A stretch of DNA of 64,000 nt from Desulfosediminicola flagellatus (GCF_005116655.2 NZ_CP050698.1:6280501-6344500); one strand, 5' to 3'; shown: positions 1 through 8,461, numbered from the stretch's first letter. A program made the numbers and translations. The notes: generated from the letters alone by a model not told the origin.

Positions 1-167
1 ATGTGCTCGGCAGCGGCATTTCCCTCGGACATCCTATTGGCTGCACGGGAACCCGTATTCTGCTGACGCTTATGCAGCAGATGAAACGCGGTAATCAGGG
101 CCTTGGTCTTGCTTCTCTTTGTATTGGCGGTGGGCAGGGTATGGCTATGGCTCTTGAAAACTGTTGA
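1..167 (+). CDS. Acetyl-CoA acetyltransferase (thiolase), C-terminal end
   Basis: Only the last 54 codons lie in the window; the reading frame is open from the first base. The encoded text carries the two C-terminal thiolase signatures: 'GHPIGCTGTRI' (containing the His that activates CoA) and 'GLASLCIGGGQGMAMALE', which holds the catalytic Cys in its CxG motif. Family knowledge: thiolases condense or cleave acyl-CoA units in beta-oxidation or ketone metabolism, in the cytoplasm. A strong intrinsic terminator follows about 70 bases downstream. The N-terminal part is outside the window, so the exact substrate class cannot be given. Confidence 0.92.
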   Translation, partial: VLGSGISLGHPIGCTGTRILLTLMQQMKRGNQGLGLASLCIGGGQGMAMALENC

Positions 168-237
168 TCGACTCAACCATATCAAAATCAGGATGAAAAT
201 CTGTTAACCCGGATAAAGGGTAATCAAATGAACCACA

Positions 238-278
238 ACGGTGGAAAGTGTACATCACACTTTCCACCGTTTTTTTTT
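238..278 (+). terminator. Intrinsic terminator after thiolase
   Basis: A perfect 14 bp inverted repeat (238-251 and 257-270, loop of 5) is followed directly by a run of T (about 270-278). It ends the thiolase transcript. Confidence 0.93.
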
Positions 279-536
279 GACAGCGATAGCACTGGGTAAG
301 GCTCTTTATTCTGGGCATATACCTATACACTGTGGTACTATTTGTTGCGGACCAAAGAGGCTGATCGAGGGAATACGAGAGTGTGATTCATGATATCATT
401 ACTGTAGATATTGATTGTAGCCCTATAAATGTCTATTGTTTCGCTGAATTTCAGACTCGACAATGGCTGGTGTTCTCCTATTGAATTCCAGCTTAAATGT
501 ATTCACCACCACAGATTAAAACAGCAGAGTTAGACT
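279..536. other. Intergenic region, no gene seen
   Basis: Gene-free leader between the thiolase terminator and the NrfD gene. No convincing ORF, RNA gene or strong ribosome binding site was seen. The promoter of the NrfD gene presumably lies here. Confidence 0.5.
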
Positions 537-1721
537 ATGATATTTTTTGATAAAGCCGCTGAGGCTGATGTCCAAGGCAGAAATTACATTCCGTTGATGG
601 CTGTGCTCGCACTCCTTACCGTGACCGGGGTCGCTTTCGCTATTCATGCGTTATTTGTAGGCCACGACCACGTTTTTGGTACTTCAAGAGAGGTTCCCTG
701 GGGCATTCTTATCACTCCCTATGTGTTTTTTGCCTGTCTTTCTACAGGAATTTGTATCATTTCTTCTCTGGGGCAGGTGTTCAATATCAAGCCGTTTGTT
801 CCTATTGTTAACCGTACAGTTTTCTTGGCAATTATTGCCATGGCAGCTGGATTGATGTCTATCGGTCTTGAGATTGAAAATCCGTGGAATATGGCAATTT
901 ATGGTTTTCTTTCACCTAACCCGCTTTCAAACATCTGGTGGAAAAGCTCTATCTACACCTTGTTTCTTCTTTTCATGTGTCTGAATTTTATGTTTTTGCT
1001 GATGAAGAGAGATGGTGTGGCAAGAATAATGGCATTCGGAGCCTTGGTGGCTATCACCTGCGGTAATCTGAATATGAATTCGGATATGGCAATTCTTGGT
1101 GCTCGTGGATTCTGGGCAGAGAATTATATGCCGCTCTTCTTCCTTATTGTTTCTACTCTCTCAGCCGCATGTTTTGTTGTCGTGCTGCTCTGGCTCAGCA
1201 GCTGGCTGCAAAAACGAAATATCGAGGAGAAAGTCCGAGGTTCAGTTGGGGCCATCTATAAACTTACCATGGTGCTCGTTATTGGTGCGCTCTGTTTTGC
1301 TGTGATGAAAGCACTTGGTGGATTTTCCGAAAAATTTACAGACAATCCTGAAGCCATGCAAATGCTTGTGCGTGGTGATTTCGCCCTTAACTTCTGGCTG
1401 GGCGAAATTGTCCTTGCCGGAGTATTGCCAATTATTCTGCTTTATCTCAGTAAGGGTGGAAAGAATATTGGTCTGTTTGCTTTAGCAGGATTTTGTGCGT
1501 TGATCGGTATCAGTATCACCTTCTATGACTTGATCATCGTAGGGCAGCTTATACCTCATTTTCACCAGTACAATCTGTTTGGTGAGCCGGCTTTCTATTC
1601 CTATAGCCCGACATTGCATGAATATATGATGGTGATTGGAACAACAAGTTTCTTCTTTCTGGCTTTTCTCGGTGGTGAGTTGTTGTTTAATTCGAAATTT
1701 CTTGAGAATCTGCGATCATAA
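537..1721 (+). CDS. nrfD: NrfD/PsrC-family integral membrane protein
   Basis: A 394 aa hydrophobic protein with about ten membrane segments, matching the NrfD/PsrC/DsrP size and pattern: the first helix follows 'NYIPLMAVLALLTVTG', and the conserved pattern 'VPWGILITPYVFFACLSTG' and 'ENPWNMAIYGFLSPNPLSN' near residues 55-130 is typical. Family knowledge: NrfD subunits exchange electrons between menaquinone and membrane-bound oxidoreductase complexes such as polysulfide reductase or DsrMKJOP. Here the usual iron-sulfur and cytochrome partner genes are absent on both sides, so the gene stands alone between the thiolase and DOMON-like genes, with its own downstream terminator. The specific complex is unknown. 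The start ATG has only a weak ribosome binding site. Confidence 0.85.
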   Translation: MIFFDKAAEADVQGRNYIPLMAVLALLTVTGVAFAIHALFVGHDHVFGTSREVPWGILITPYVFFACLSTGICIISSLGQVFNIKPFVPIVNRTVFLAIIAMAAGLMSIGLEIENPWNMAIYGFLSPNPLSNIWWKSSIYTLFLLFMCLNFMFLLMKRDGVARIMAFGALVAITCGNLNMNSDMAILGARGFWAENYMPLFFLIVSTLSAACFVVVLLWLSSWLQKRNIEEKVRGSVGAIYKLTMVLVIGALCFAVMKALGGFSEKFTDNPEAMQMLVRGDFALNFWLGEIVLAGVLPIILLYLSKGGKNIGLFALAGFCALIGISITFYDLIIVGQLIPHFHQYNLFGEPAFYSYSPTLHEYMMVIGTTSFFFLAFLGGELLFNSKFLENLRS

Positions 1722-1780
1722 ATTTTTTCAGGTAAGAACTGAAGTCTCTTAACCTGATTGTACGATCCCTTCCGCTTTAC

Positions 1781-1825
1781 TATCCCCGATTTACATTGAG
1801 TGTAAATCGGGGATAGTTGTTTTTA
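1781..1825 (+). terminator. Intrinsic terminator after NrfD gene
   Basis: A perfect 15 bp inverted repeat (1781-1795 and 1801-1815, loop of 5) is followed by a T-rich tail to 1825. Confidence 0.92.
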
Positions 1826-1935
1826 CATCCCGTGTTTTTCCTGTAAGGTATATTTGAAGCATGCGGATGTGCGACAATATTGAGTCGGATATAGTAGATT
1901 GATGCAAATCAGATTTTAAGGGGAATTTGAAAAAA

Positions 1936-2475
1936 ATGGTTACCAAGGAGTTTACTTTACATCCTTTTACCGATATTGGAGTGTCGTCACAATTGAGGGT
2001 AACCGGTGAAATATCCAGAACAACCGATTTTCTGTACCTGAGATATTGTGTCAGCGGAAATCGTAAGTTGATCGTCTGGCCTTCACGTGAACCTGAACAG
2101 CACAGGTGTGATAACCTCTGGGAAACAACCTGTTTTGAGTGTTTCATTCAGCCAGAGGGGAGTGACCGGTATCTTGAGGTAAACCTGTCTCCAAACGGCT
2201 GTTGGAATATGTATCGTTTTAACGGATACCGTATGAGGATGAAGGCAGAACCGGCTTTACAGGCAATGTCCACTGAGTTGTGTCAGGAGGATGGTGCTAT
2301 AGTCCTGCGAGCATCCTTTCCGCTTGATGGTCTCGTTGTGGTTGAAGAATCTTTGCGAACAGGTATTTCCTGTGTACTTGAGCATCCAGATGGTACAAAA
2401 AGCTATTGGGCCCTGCAGCATCCAGCAGGGGAACCCGATTTTCATCATCATGATAGTTTTCTTTTAACGCTGTAG
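1936..2475 (+). CDS. DOMON-like domain protein
   Basis: About 179 aa, no signal peptide. The central part reads 'LWETTCFECFIQPEGS' followed by 'YLEVNLSPNGCWNMYRF' and a Tyr-Arg motif, the pattern of the DOMON-like/CBM9-like family related to the domain near murB genes. Such domains are beta-sandwiches that bind sugars or haem; the function of this subfamily is not established. Start: an AAGGGG ribosome site at 1918-1923 sits 3 bases from a TTG at 1927 and 12 from the ATG at 1936, so the start is uncertain by three codons. It precedes the DsrE-like gene by 36 bases and may share its transcript. Confidence 0.72.
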   Translation: MVTKEFTLHPFTDIGVSSQLRVTGEISRTTDFLYLRYCVSGNRKLIVWPSREPEQHRCDNLWETTCFECFIQPEGSDRYLEVNLSPNGCWNMYRFNGYRMRMKAEPALQAMSTELCQEDGAIVLRASFPLDGLVVVEESLRTGISCVLEHPDGTKSYWALQHPAGEPDFHHHDSFLLTL

Positions 2476-2511
2476 AAATGTAATTTTATAAACCTCTACC
2501 AGGTGAGACGA

Positions 2512-2859
2512 ATGGAAAAAATTGCGTTGGTTGCATATACAGGCGAGTTGATGTGTTTTTCCCATGTGATGTTATACGCACTTGATTATGCGGAAAAGGG
2601 TCACACTGTTTCGGTTATTATAGAAGGTGCAGGGACAAAGCTGATCACCGATCTTGCAAAAACTGAGACGCCTTTCGCCAAGCTTTACTCACAGCTGCGC
2701 GAAAAAAAGCTGATCGGTTGTATCTGTAAAGCCTGTTCAGTAAAGATGGGTACCTACGATGAGGCCGTTCGGCAGGGTCTGGCCATGGGAGATAATATGT
2801 CAGGACACCCTTCTCTTGAACAGTATACCAAAGAAGGGTATGTAATTATGACATTTTAA
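2512..2859 (+). CDS. DsrE/DsrF-like family protein
   Basis: A 115 aa cytoplasmic protein of the DsrE/YchN fold: N-terminal beta strand 'KIALVAYTG', then an alpha/beta layout with cysteines in 'LIGCICKACSVKMG' about residues 68-80, and the family-like end 'MSGHPSLEQYTKEGYVIMTF'. Family knowledge: DsrE-like proteins relay persulfide sulfur or act as small redox subunits. The Cys-x-Cys-x2-Cys arrangement could carry sulfur, but this is inference. The ATG at 2512 is chosen because AGGTGAG at 2501-2507 lies 4 bases before it; a GTG at 2503 overlaps that site. Confidence 0.8.
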   Translation: MEKIALVAYTGELMCFSHVMLYALDYAEKGHTVSVIIEGAGTKLITDLAKTETPFAKLYSQLREKKLIGCICKACSVKMGTYDEAVRQGLAMGDNMSGHPSLEQYTKEGYVIMTF

Positions 2860-2990
2860 CAACCCCTTTAGTGTAGAAGTATAACGAATATTAAAGGGCG
2901 AAGCTGCGGTAATCTGGCAGAGTTGTAGATATCTGCGGCTATGGTTAGAGATAGAGCAGTCATCAATGATTACACTGATTGGAGGAAGCG

Positions 2991-3644
2991 GTGAACGACC
3001 CTATTGAGAATTTTTGGAAGATGAGACTCGATGAGCTGAAGGTCCAGCTTGAGAAAAACAATTTTGAGGTGTTTATAGTCGAGAACGCAGCAGAGGCTGG
3101 TGCGCTGGTTATAGAGAATATACTCCCTGCCAGTGGGGCAAAGACCGTCTCGTATGGTGGATCAATGACCATGAAGTCTGCCGGGCTGCATGATGCTCTT
3201 CTTCTGCAGGAAAACTTTGAAGTTATACGGCCTGATGAGCCGGGCCTCTCAATGGAAGATAAGATCGAGCGCAGACGCCAGGGCTTACTGGTAGATCTCT
3301 ATATCAGTGGTACAAACGCTGTCACTGAAAACGGTCATCTGGTGAATCTCGATATGATCGGCAACCGGGTGGGTGCTATCACCTTTGGCCCGAAGAATGT
3401 CGTTATACTGGTTGGCCGTAATAAGATCGTACCGGATCTTGAATCAGCAATTTACCGTATTAAAGAATATGCTTCTCCGGTAAACGCCATGCGTCTTGAC
3501 TGCAAGACACCGTGTGTGAAAACCGGCCACTGCGAAGATTGCAATAGCCCTGGCCGGATATGCAATAGCTGGACAATTACAGAAAAGTCTTTCCCTAAAG
3601 GGCGGACGAGAGTTGTACTTATAAACGAAGAACTGGGCTTCTAG
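2991..3644 (+). CDS. LUD-domain protein (LutC/YkgG family)
   Basis: A 217 aa protein. The LUD (DUF162) core is visible: 'TVSYGGSMTMKSAGL' near residue 50, 'DLYISGTNAVTENGHLVNLD' near 110 and 'RVGAITFGPKNVVILVGRNK' near 130. The tail adds Cys residues in 'DCKTPCVKTGHCEDC', a pattern common in anaerobe members. Family knowledge: LutC-type proteins belong to lactate-oxidising complexes; single LUD proteins like this one are of unsettled function. The start GTG at 2991 follows GGAGGAAG (2981-2988) at good distance; the upstream TTG at 2979 would overlap that site. The stop TAG (3642-3644) is shared with the first bases of a dispersed repeat. Confidence 0.85.
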   Translation: MNDPIENFWKMRLDELKVQLEKNNFEVFIVENAAEAGALVIENILPASGAKTVSYGGSMTMKSAGLHDALLLQENFEVIRPDEPGLSMEDKIERRRQGLLVDLYISGTNAVTENGHLVNLDMIGNRVGAITFGPKNVVILVGRNKIVPDLESAIYRIKEYASPVNAMRLDCKTPCVKTGHCEDCNSPGRICNSWTITEKSFPKGRTRVVLINEELGF

Positions 3645-3790
3645 GAGGCTGTCGAACTGAACCCTTTCCCCTCAACTCGGCGTTATTGTCGAAAAATCAA
3701 TGCTCGCAATATTAACTATATGGCTGTGCTTAATTTTCCGACAATGCCTTGATTTGAGAGGGGAAATGCTCAAGCCGACAACTTCCTGAG
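3641..3790. repeat. Dispersed palindromic repeat, copy A
   Basis: About 150 bp. It starts with CTAGGAGGCTGTCG and ends with CGACAACTTCCTGAG, an eroded version of the terminal inverted repeat of copy D. Inside, TTCCCCTCAA pairs with TTGAGAGGGGA, and ATTGTCGAAAAAT with ATTTTCCGACAAT, so the element can fold back on itself. It shares the core 'AACTATATGGCTGTGCTT' and 'ATGCCTTGAT' with copies D and E. Its first four bases form the stop codon of the LUD gene. No ORF is present; it looks like a non-autonomous mobile element. Confidence 0.8.
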
Positions 3791-3833
3791 CAGTTTCTTA
3801 ACAAAACAAGTCTTAGATATATCGAGTAGTGTT

Positions 3834-5663
3834 ATGCAGCAGCACCCTATTGAACTTCTTTCCCCCGCAAGGGACCTCGAATGTGGTGTTGCCGCCATAA
3901 ACCACGGGGCCGATGCGGTTTATATCGGCCCCCCTAAATTCGGCGCCAGGGCAGCGGCTGGCAACAGCCTGCAGGACATCGAAAAGCTAGTGCGTCATGC
4001 CCATACATTTTCGGCCAGTGTCTATATTGCCTTAAACACCCTCTTTGATGATAAAGAGATTGAAGAGGCTGTACGCCTGGCCCATCAGCTATATGATATT
4101 GGTGCCGATGCGCTTATCATCCAAGATATGGGTTTGCTTGAGTGTGACCTGCCGCCAATCCAGTTGCATGCATCCACCCAGACAAATAATCGCACTCCTG
4201 AGAAGGTTCAGTTTCTTGAGCGTGTAGGCTTTGAGCAGGTTGTCCTCGCTAGAGAGTTGAGTCTTGAACAGATTCGTGAGATTCGTTCAGCCACTTCTGT
4301 TCCGCTCGAATGCTTTATCCATGGCGCACTTTGTGTGTCTTACAGTGGGCAGTGTTATATCAGTGAAGTTGTAAGTGGCCGCAGTGCCAATAGAGGTGAG
4401 TGTGCACAGTTCTGCCGTCATCAATATACGCTCAAGGATGCAGCTGGGAAAATCGTTGAGAAAAGTCGGTATCTTCTTTCACTCAAGGATCTTGACCTAT
4501 CGGCCCATGTAAAGAGCATGATCGAGGCCGGTGTAAGCTCGTTTAAGATTGAAGGGCGCTTGAAGGACAGTAACTACGTGAAAAATGTTACTGCATACTA
4601 CCGACAATTGCTGGATGAAATTATTGCGGATAACCCGCAACTTCAGCATGGATCATCTGGAAAATGCGAATTTTCATTTAAACCGGATACTAACAAATCG
4701 TTTAATCGTGGTAAAACCGACTATTTCCTGAACGCTCCCAGAAACACTCCCGGCTCGCTGGACACGCCAAAATCACTTGGTGAAGAGATTGGTATAGTCA
4801 AGAATGCAGATCGTCATTCATTTTCGCTGAACACTACAGCTACGCTGCATAACGGTGACGGTCTCTGCTATTTTGATGCTGGTGGAACTCTGGTTGGAGT
4901 CAAGGCAAACAGGGTAGAGGGCAGTCAGGTCTTTCATAGAGATCATTCATCTCCACAGAAAGGTACACATATCTATCGTAACCTTGATGTTGATTTCTTG
5001 AAAAAGTTGAAAAACAGTGAGCAATGCCGTTTTCTGACTGTGGATGTCGAGATAACAGAAACCTTAGACAGTTTACAATGCGATGTGAGAGATGGCGATG
5101 ATGTTCACTCTACGGTTGAGTTGAAAGCCGAAAAAGAGTTTGCAAAGCAGCCTGGTAAAACGGCGGCAATGGTTGAGCGGCAAATTCGAAAGAGCGGCGG
5201 CACAGTGTTTCGGGTTGATTCGGTCAGCATAGCTATAGATGAAAATGTCTTTATACCAACAGCTACGATTAACGAACTTCGCCGCCTCGCCTTTGATAAT
5301 CATCTAGTCGCACGACAAGAATCGTATAGCAGGCCGGAAAGTCAGCTTCAGAAAAATGAGATACTGTGGTTGTCAAATAAAGCTACTTACCTCGATAATA
5401 TCACCAATAGATATGCCAGAGACTTTTATCAGAGGCACGGTGTTACAGAGTTTGATATTGCCCCGCAGGGTGTGAAGGGCGAGCAAGATGTCGCGCTTAT
5501 GACAACGAAATACTGCATAAAAGCACAGTTGGGGATTTGCCCGAAAATCTCACCCAAGGTAAAGAAGCTCGCTGAGCCCCTGACGCTGACCGATAAAACC
5601 GGAGTGTATGAACTGGAGTTTAATTGCGCGCAGTGTGAAATGGTACTTCGAAAGAAAAAGTGA
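3834..5663 (+). CDS. U32-family peptidase, RlhA-like
   Basis: A 609 aa protein. It begins with 'ELLSPARDLECGVAAINHGA' and 'ADAVYIGPPKFGARA', typical of U32 TIM-barrel enzymes. The U32 signature 'ECFIHGALCVSYSGQC' lies near residues 159-174, and further Cys in 'GECAQFC' complete a likely iron-sulfur ligand set. The C-terminal half contains the DUF3656-like region, and the length fits RlhA (YdcP, about 650 aa) better than TrhP/YegQ (about 450). Family knowledge: RlhA makes 5-hydroxycytidine in 23S rRNA and TrhP makes 5-hydroxyuridine in tRNA, both using prephenate-linked chemistry. Assignment to rRNA hydroxylation is by analogy. The start has no clear ribosome site. A palindromic repeat precedes it. 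Confidence 0.85.
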   Translation: MQQHPIELLSPARDLECGVAAINHGADAVYIGPPKFGARAAAGNSLQDIEKLVRHAHTFSASVYIALNTLFDDKEIEEAVRLAHQLYDIGADALIIQDMGLLECDLPPIQLHASTQTNNRTPEKVQFLERVGFEQVVLARELSLEQIREIRSATSVPLECFIHGALCVSYSGQCYISEVVSGRSANRGECAQFCRHQYTLKDAAGKIVEKSRYLLSLKDLDLSAHVKSMIEAGVSSFKIEGRLKDSNYVKNVTAYYRQLLDEIIADNPQLQHGSSGKCEFSFKPDTNKSFNRGKTDYFLNAPRNTPGSLDTPKSLGEEIGIVKNADRHSFSLNTTATLHNGDGLCYFDAGGTLVGVKANRVEGSQVFHRDHSSPQKGTHIYRNLDVDFLKKLKNSEQCRFLTVDVEITETLDSLQCDVRDGDDVHSTVELKAEKEFAKQPGKTAAMVERQIRKSGGTVFRVDSVSIAIDENVFIPTATINELRRLAFDNHLVARQESYSRPESQLQKNEILWLSNKATYLDNITNRYARDFYQRHGVTEFDIAPQGVKGEQDVALMTTKYCIKAQLGICPKISPKVKKLAEPLTLTDKTGVYELEFNCAQCEMVLRKKK

Positions 5664-6210
5664 TTTTTTCCGAAGGGCATTCTTTTGGACAGACTATATG
5701 ACCGGGTATATCAAGTACCCGGTGACCTGCTAATCCTGCCAATCAAAAGCTATCACCCGTTTACAGTTCATCTTTGCAAATTCTGTATTTTTGTGATCTC
5801 GGTACATTTATTTGCTTTGTTTTATTGTAGAACTCCCTCGCTTTTCTCTTTCTAAGCAGAGAAAATTATCTCATATAATTATGTTAACTTAACTCGTCTT
5901 TGGGGATTAATAGCGATCTATTACTATCTGGATGCAAGTGTAGATTGCCGTCCAATATAAGCTATCGGCATTGCCGATAGCTTATATTGGATATATTTAA
6001 TTAAACATTTTGACTCTGCATTTACGAAGGGTTAGGTTCTTCTCCCAACAAAAACTATTCCGAGCATCCTGTTATTTCTGATTGGTGGTTTGTCAGGAGG
6101 CTGTTTCGAAGGATTATTACTTACCGCACGAAGACAGGGCTTTAAAAGATAGTTTTTTAGTGAATAAATAATAAGATAACCAAACCGAACACCTATCCAT
6201 GAGGACTAAA
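5664..6210. other. Gene-free region with hairpins
   Basis: 547 bases without a credible gene. A hairpin with 8 bp arms (5701-5708 and 5716-5723) may end the U32 transcript, although no T run follows. A long perfect palindrome lies at 5952-5990 (separate entry). At 6094-6107, CAGGAGGCTGTTTCG resembles the end of the dispersed repeat but no full copy can be traced. Confidence 0.6.
5952..5990. repeat. 39 bp near-perfect palindrome
   Basis: A 19 bp arm (5952-5970) is matched perfectly by its reverse complement (5972-5990) with a single central base. It is followed by an AT-rich stretch but not a clean T run. It could be a bidirectional terminator, a cruciform or a remnant of a mobile element. 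Confidence 0.9.
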
Positions 6211-6549
6211 ATGCTGGAAGTTACCGCTCAGGCAAAAACAAAACTTGTTGAATATCTCAAGGAAAACAACATCACCTCACCGCTTCGTGTATTTATAAAT
6301 CAGAGCGGATGTTCAGGGTCTTCTCTTGCATTAGCTCTTGATGAGCAAAAGGATGGCGACCAGGTCTTCACAGAGGATTCCCTCACATTTCTTGCTGAAA
6401 AAGCCATGCTGGCTCAATGCGGAACTATTAAGGTTGATTATATTGATGCCTCGGGAAATGCTGGATTTAGCTTAAGCTCAGCCAACCCTCTACCTGGTGG
6501 TGGAGGCTGCAGCACAGGATCGTGCGGATCTGATGGTTGTGGGTGTTAG
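6211..6549 (+). CDS. HesB/IscA-like protein with Cys-rich tail
   Basis: A 112 aa protein. The start of the HesB/IscA fold is seen in 'LRVFINQSGCSGSSLALALD', where C34 corresponds to the conserved first Cys. The canonical C-terminal CGC-type motif is replaced by a flexible Gly/Cys tail with C100, C105, C110 and C112, plus C70. Family knowledge: IscA proteins carry or deliver iron-sulfur clusters or iron. This short type is common in strict anaerobes and probably handles metal or clusters, which is inference. The ATG at 6211 is preferred: GAGG at 6201-6204 sits 6 bases upstream. An in-frame ATG at 6199 would overlap that site. It is monocistronic and sits next to the tRNA-derived integration site. 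Confidence 0.82.
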   Translation: MLEVTAQAKTKLVEYLKENNITSPLRVFINQSGCSGSSLALALDEQKDGDQVFTEDSLTFLAEKAMLAQCGTIKVDYIDASGNAGFSLSSANPLPGGGGCSTGSCGSDGCGC

Positions 6550-6633
6550 TTCAGTATTTGAACACAATGGTTTAATTTTGTAAGCCTACAAAATGCGTTG
6601 GAATTGGTAAGAGCAATTGATGCGACCTTCTGC

Positions 6634-6681
6634 CTTCTAAGCCGTAGGTCGCAGGTTCGAATCCTGCAGGGCGTACCATAT
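6634..6681 (+). repeat. Left attachment site (tRNA-Arg 3' half)
   Basis: 48 bp running from the anticodon loop CTTCTAA through a good T-arm (GCAGG TTCGAAT CCTGC) to GTACCA. Upstream bases 6612-6626 look like a degenerate D-arm (AATTGGTAAGAGCA), but no acceptor 5' strand complementary to AGGGCGT is present, so there is no intact tRNA here. It matches the right copy at 44 of 48 positions; the first 18 bases are identical, which suggests the crossover occurred in that part. Confidence 0.8.
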
Positions 6682-6686
6682 ATATC

Positions 6687-6720
6687 AAGGAGTTAGCCAG
6701 CAATGGTTAACTCCTTTTTT
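6687..6720 (+). terminator. Terminator after tRNA remnant
   Basis: A 12 bp stem with one mismatch (6687-6698 and 6705-6716) followed by T6 (6715-6720). It is oriented for transcripts coming from the tRNA side, and the integrase stop codon lies within its stem. Confidence 0.8.
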
Positions 6721-7835
6721 ATTTGGGGCGCGCGGGAGGCGCTAGTGCGCTCTTCCAGGATGTCGACCATTTTTCCCGGAGAGTTATCCTTGAGTACATG
6801 ACCGTATACGTCCAGTGTAATGGAAGGCTTAGAATGGCCAAGTTGTTTCTGCACGTACAAAATATCTCGACATTTCTTTAGTAAGATTGATGCGTAGGTG
6901 TGTCTCAGGTCATGCAGGCGCCGGACTGGAAGCTTTGCCTTTGCAACAATTTTGTTGAAGTGGCGTCGTCGGAAATTGTTAAAATCAATCCGACCGCCGG
7001 CTTTATTGGTAAACAGAAATCCGGATCCTCCAGAGGCAAGTTTTGCCTTTCTCAGTTCGGACGTAAGGAATGGTGTTAAGTCGACATCGCGGTCTTCTCC
7101 GCTCTTTGTGAGTTCTATAAGCTTGCCACGTACGTATGCTTTCTTGATCGTAAGGGTCCTATTGTCGAGATCGACGTCATCCCAGTTAAGGGCTGCAACC
7201 TCTGAGCAGCGGCAGCCTGTTCTGACCATAAGTAGAGCCAGCAGATAATAGTATGGATCATGCTGCTTAAAAGTTTCTAAAAGTTTTTCGACCTGATCTT
7301 CGGAATAGTATTGTCCTTTCTTGGTAGCCTTTGCCTTTTTGGCTGCTCGCCTGTTTTCCCGGAGCTTCACTGTGATGCAAGGGTTGACGGGTACGCCAGG
7401 TTGGCCGACGGCGCGGTCAAGCGATTGGGAGATACATGTTTTGATGTGTTTAACCGTACTCAGTGCCTTGTTTCGACGCTTCTTTGTCAGAAAGTCTTCG
7501 ATTATACTCTTGGTGATTTCTTTAGCTGGTGTGTCCCAAAAAATGGCTATTTTAAGGTGGTTTACGACGATTCCCTGATAATCGCTTAATGTTGCAGCGG
7601 AGCAATGAAGCGGTGCATAGTCCTTAATCCATTTGTTGCAATAGAAACCAAATGTTTCTTTCTCATCATCAACTATCCCGAGCTTTTTGTAAGCTAGCGC
7701 CTCTTCTGCCTTTTGGGCCTTTTTAAGGGCCTCGGCTTTGTTCATTCCAGCGACCATTGATCGTTTTTTGCCATTGTGGTGAATGAACAGGTAATAAGGC
7801 CCATCCTTCTTTTTCTTCCTAACAGTTACTCCCAT
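6693..7835 (-). CDS. int: Tyrosine recombinase (integrase)
   Basis: A 380 aa phage-type integrase. An N-terminal Arm-binding region (Lys-rich, residues 1-50) is followed by a SAM-like core-binding domain (about 60-165) and the catalytic domain. All active-site residues are visible: R209 in 'TGCRCSE', K244 in 'TKSGEDRD', H308/R311 in 'HDLRHTY', H334 in 'LGHSK' and the nucleophile Y344 in 'YGH'. It catalyses integration and excision at the tRNA-derived repeats. Its ATG overlaps the stop of the upstream zinc-finger gene (TAATG), so the two are translationally coupled. It looks intact and probably active. Confidence 0.95.
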   Translation of the reverse strand: MGVTVRKKKKDGPYYLFIHHNGKKRSMVAGMNKAEALKKAQKAEEALAYKKLGIVDDEKETFGFYCNKWIKDYAPLHCSAATLSDYQGIVVNHLKIAIFWDTPAKEITKSIIEDFLTKKRRNKALSTVKHIKTCISQSLDRAVGQPGVPVNPCITVKLRENRRAAKKAKATKKGQYYSEDQVEKLLETFKQHDPYYYLLALLMVRTGCRCSEVAALNWDDVDLDNRTLTIKKAYVRGKLIELTKSGEDRDVDLTPFLTSELRKAKLASGGSGFLFTNKAGGRIDFNNFRRRHFNKIVAKAKLPVRRLHDLRHTYASILLKKCRDILYVQKQLGHSKPSITLDVYGHVLKDNSPGKMVDILEERTSASRAPQIKKELTIAG

Positions 7836-8416
7836 TAATTTTGGTCCTCCTTTGTATGTTTGCTGAGTATGTTTTTGTTAATTTCGACCCTTTGCTCCTG
7901 AGTCGGTTGTCGCCGGCTCGCATTATACGCTTCACGCTCTTCTGATGTCTGTCTTTTACGATGGGCGGCAACACGGCACTTGTTACCGCAATATTTGCCA
8001 GCCCCTTTTGATCTAAAATCGATTTTGTCGCAAGCTGGGCATCGGTTAATCCTGGCACCGGTTGACGCTAGAACAAGCAACATGGAGCGAACTATGCCGT
8101 CCTCTCCGACAAGCTGATTCTCTGTTACTGTCCCATCAGTGACAATGTCGTATGTGAGTGTGAATTTTTTAGGAACCTCTGTTTCTGCAAGTAAGCGCAT
8201 AACTTTGCGCAACCCTTCTTGCTCTTCTCGTATGTCTTCCAGTGTGGGTGGTGGTCCTCCGGATAGCATGTTGCCGGGAACTAGGATGCCTCCTCGAGTG
8301 ATAAGCAAACCCCGGAGATTGTCGAATGCTTCTTTTAGCCGTTGTGTGTTGCTTGGGTTGACTCGGGCAAACGTTGCGAACCTTTTCAATAACAAGTTGA
8401 GATCTCTCTTAGGCAT
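7835..8416 (-). CDS. Zinc-finger protein encoded with the integrase
   Basis: About 193 aa from the ATG at 8416 (a TTG at 8461 would give 208 aa; neither has a good ribosome site). A C-terminal treble-clef-like finger is visible: in the 208 aa numbering C141 and C144 ('CPAC'), C158 and C162 ('YCGNKC'), followed by a basic helix 'RVAAHRKRQ'. This resembles the C-terminal zinc finger of CGNR/ABATE-type regulators. The N-terminal part is helical and unrecognised. It overlaps the integrase start by one base and is probably a DNA-binding regulator of the integrase. The role is inference. Confidence 0.6.
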   Translation of the reverse strand: MPKRDLNLLLKRFATFARVNPSNTQRLKEAFDNLRGLLITRGGILVPGNMLSGGPPPTLEDIREEQEGLRKVMRLLAETEVPKKFTLTYDIVTDGTVTENQLVGEDGIVRSMLLVLASTGARINRCPACDKIDFRSKGAGKYCGNKCRVAAHRKRQTSEEREAYNASRRQPTQEQRVEINKNILSKHTKEDQN

Positions 8417-8461
8417 TGTGTAATGGCTTTTGTTAAATTTGTTACTCCGATTATTTTTCAA

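Noticed and set aside
145..330. Minus-strand 61 codon ORF
   Set aside because: It overlaps the thiolase end and its terminator hairpin and has no coding features.
6600..6678. Intact tRNA-Arg gene at the left attachment site
   Set aside because: The T-arm and CCA are present, but no 5' acceptor strand pairs with the 3' strand and the anticodon stem is not formed properly.
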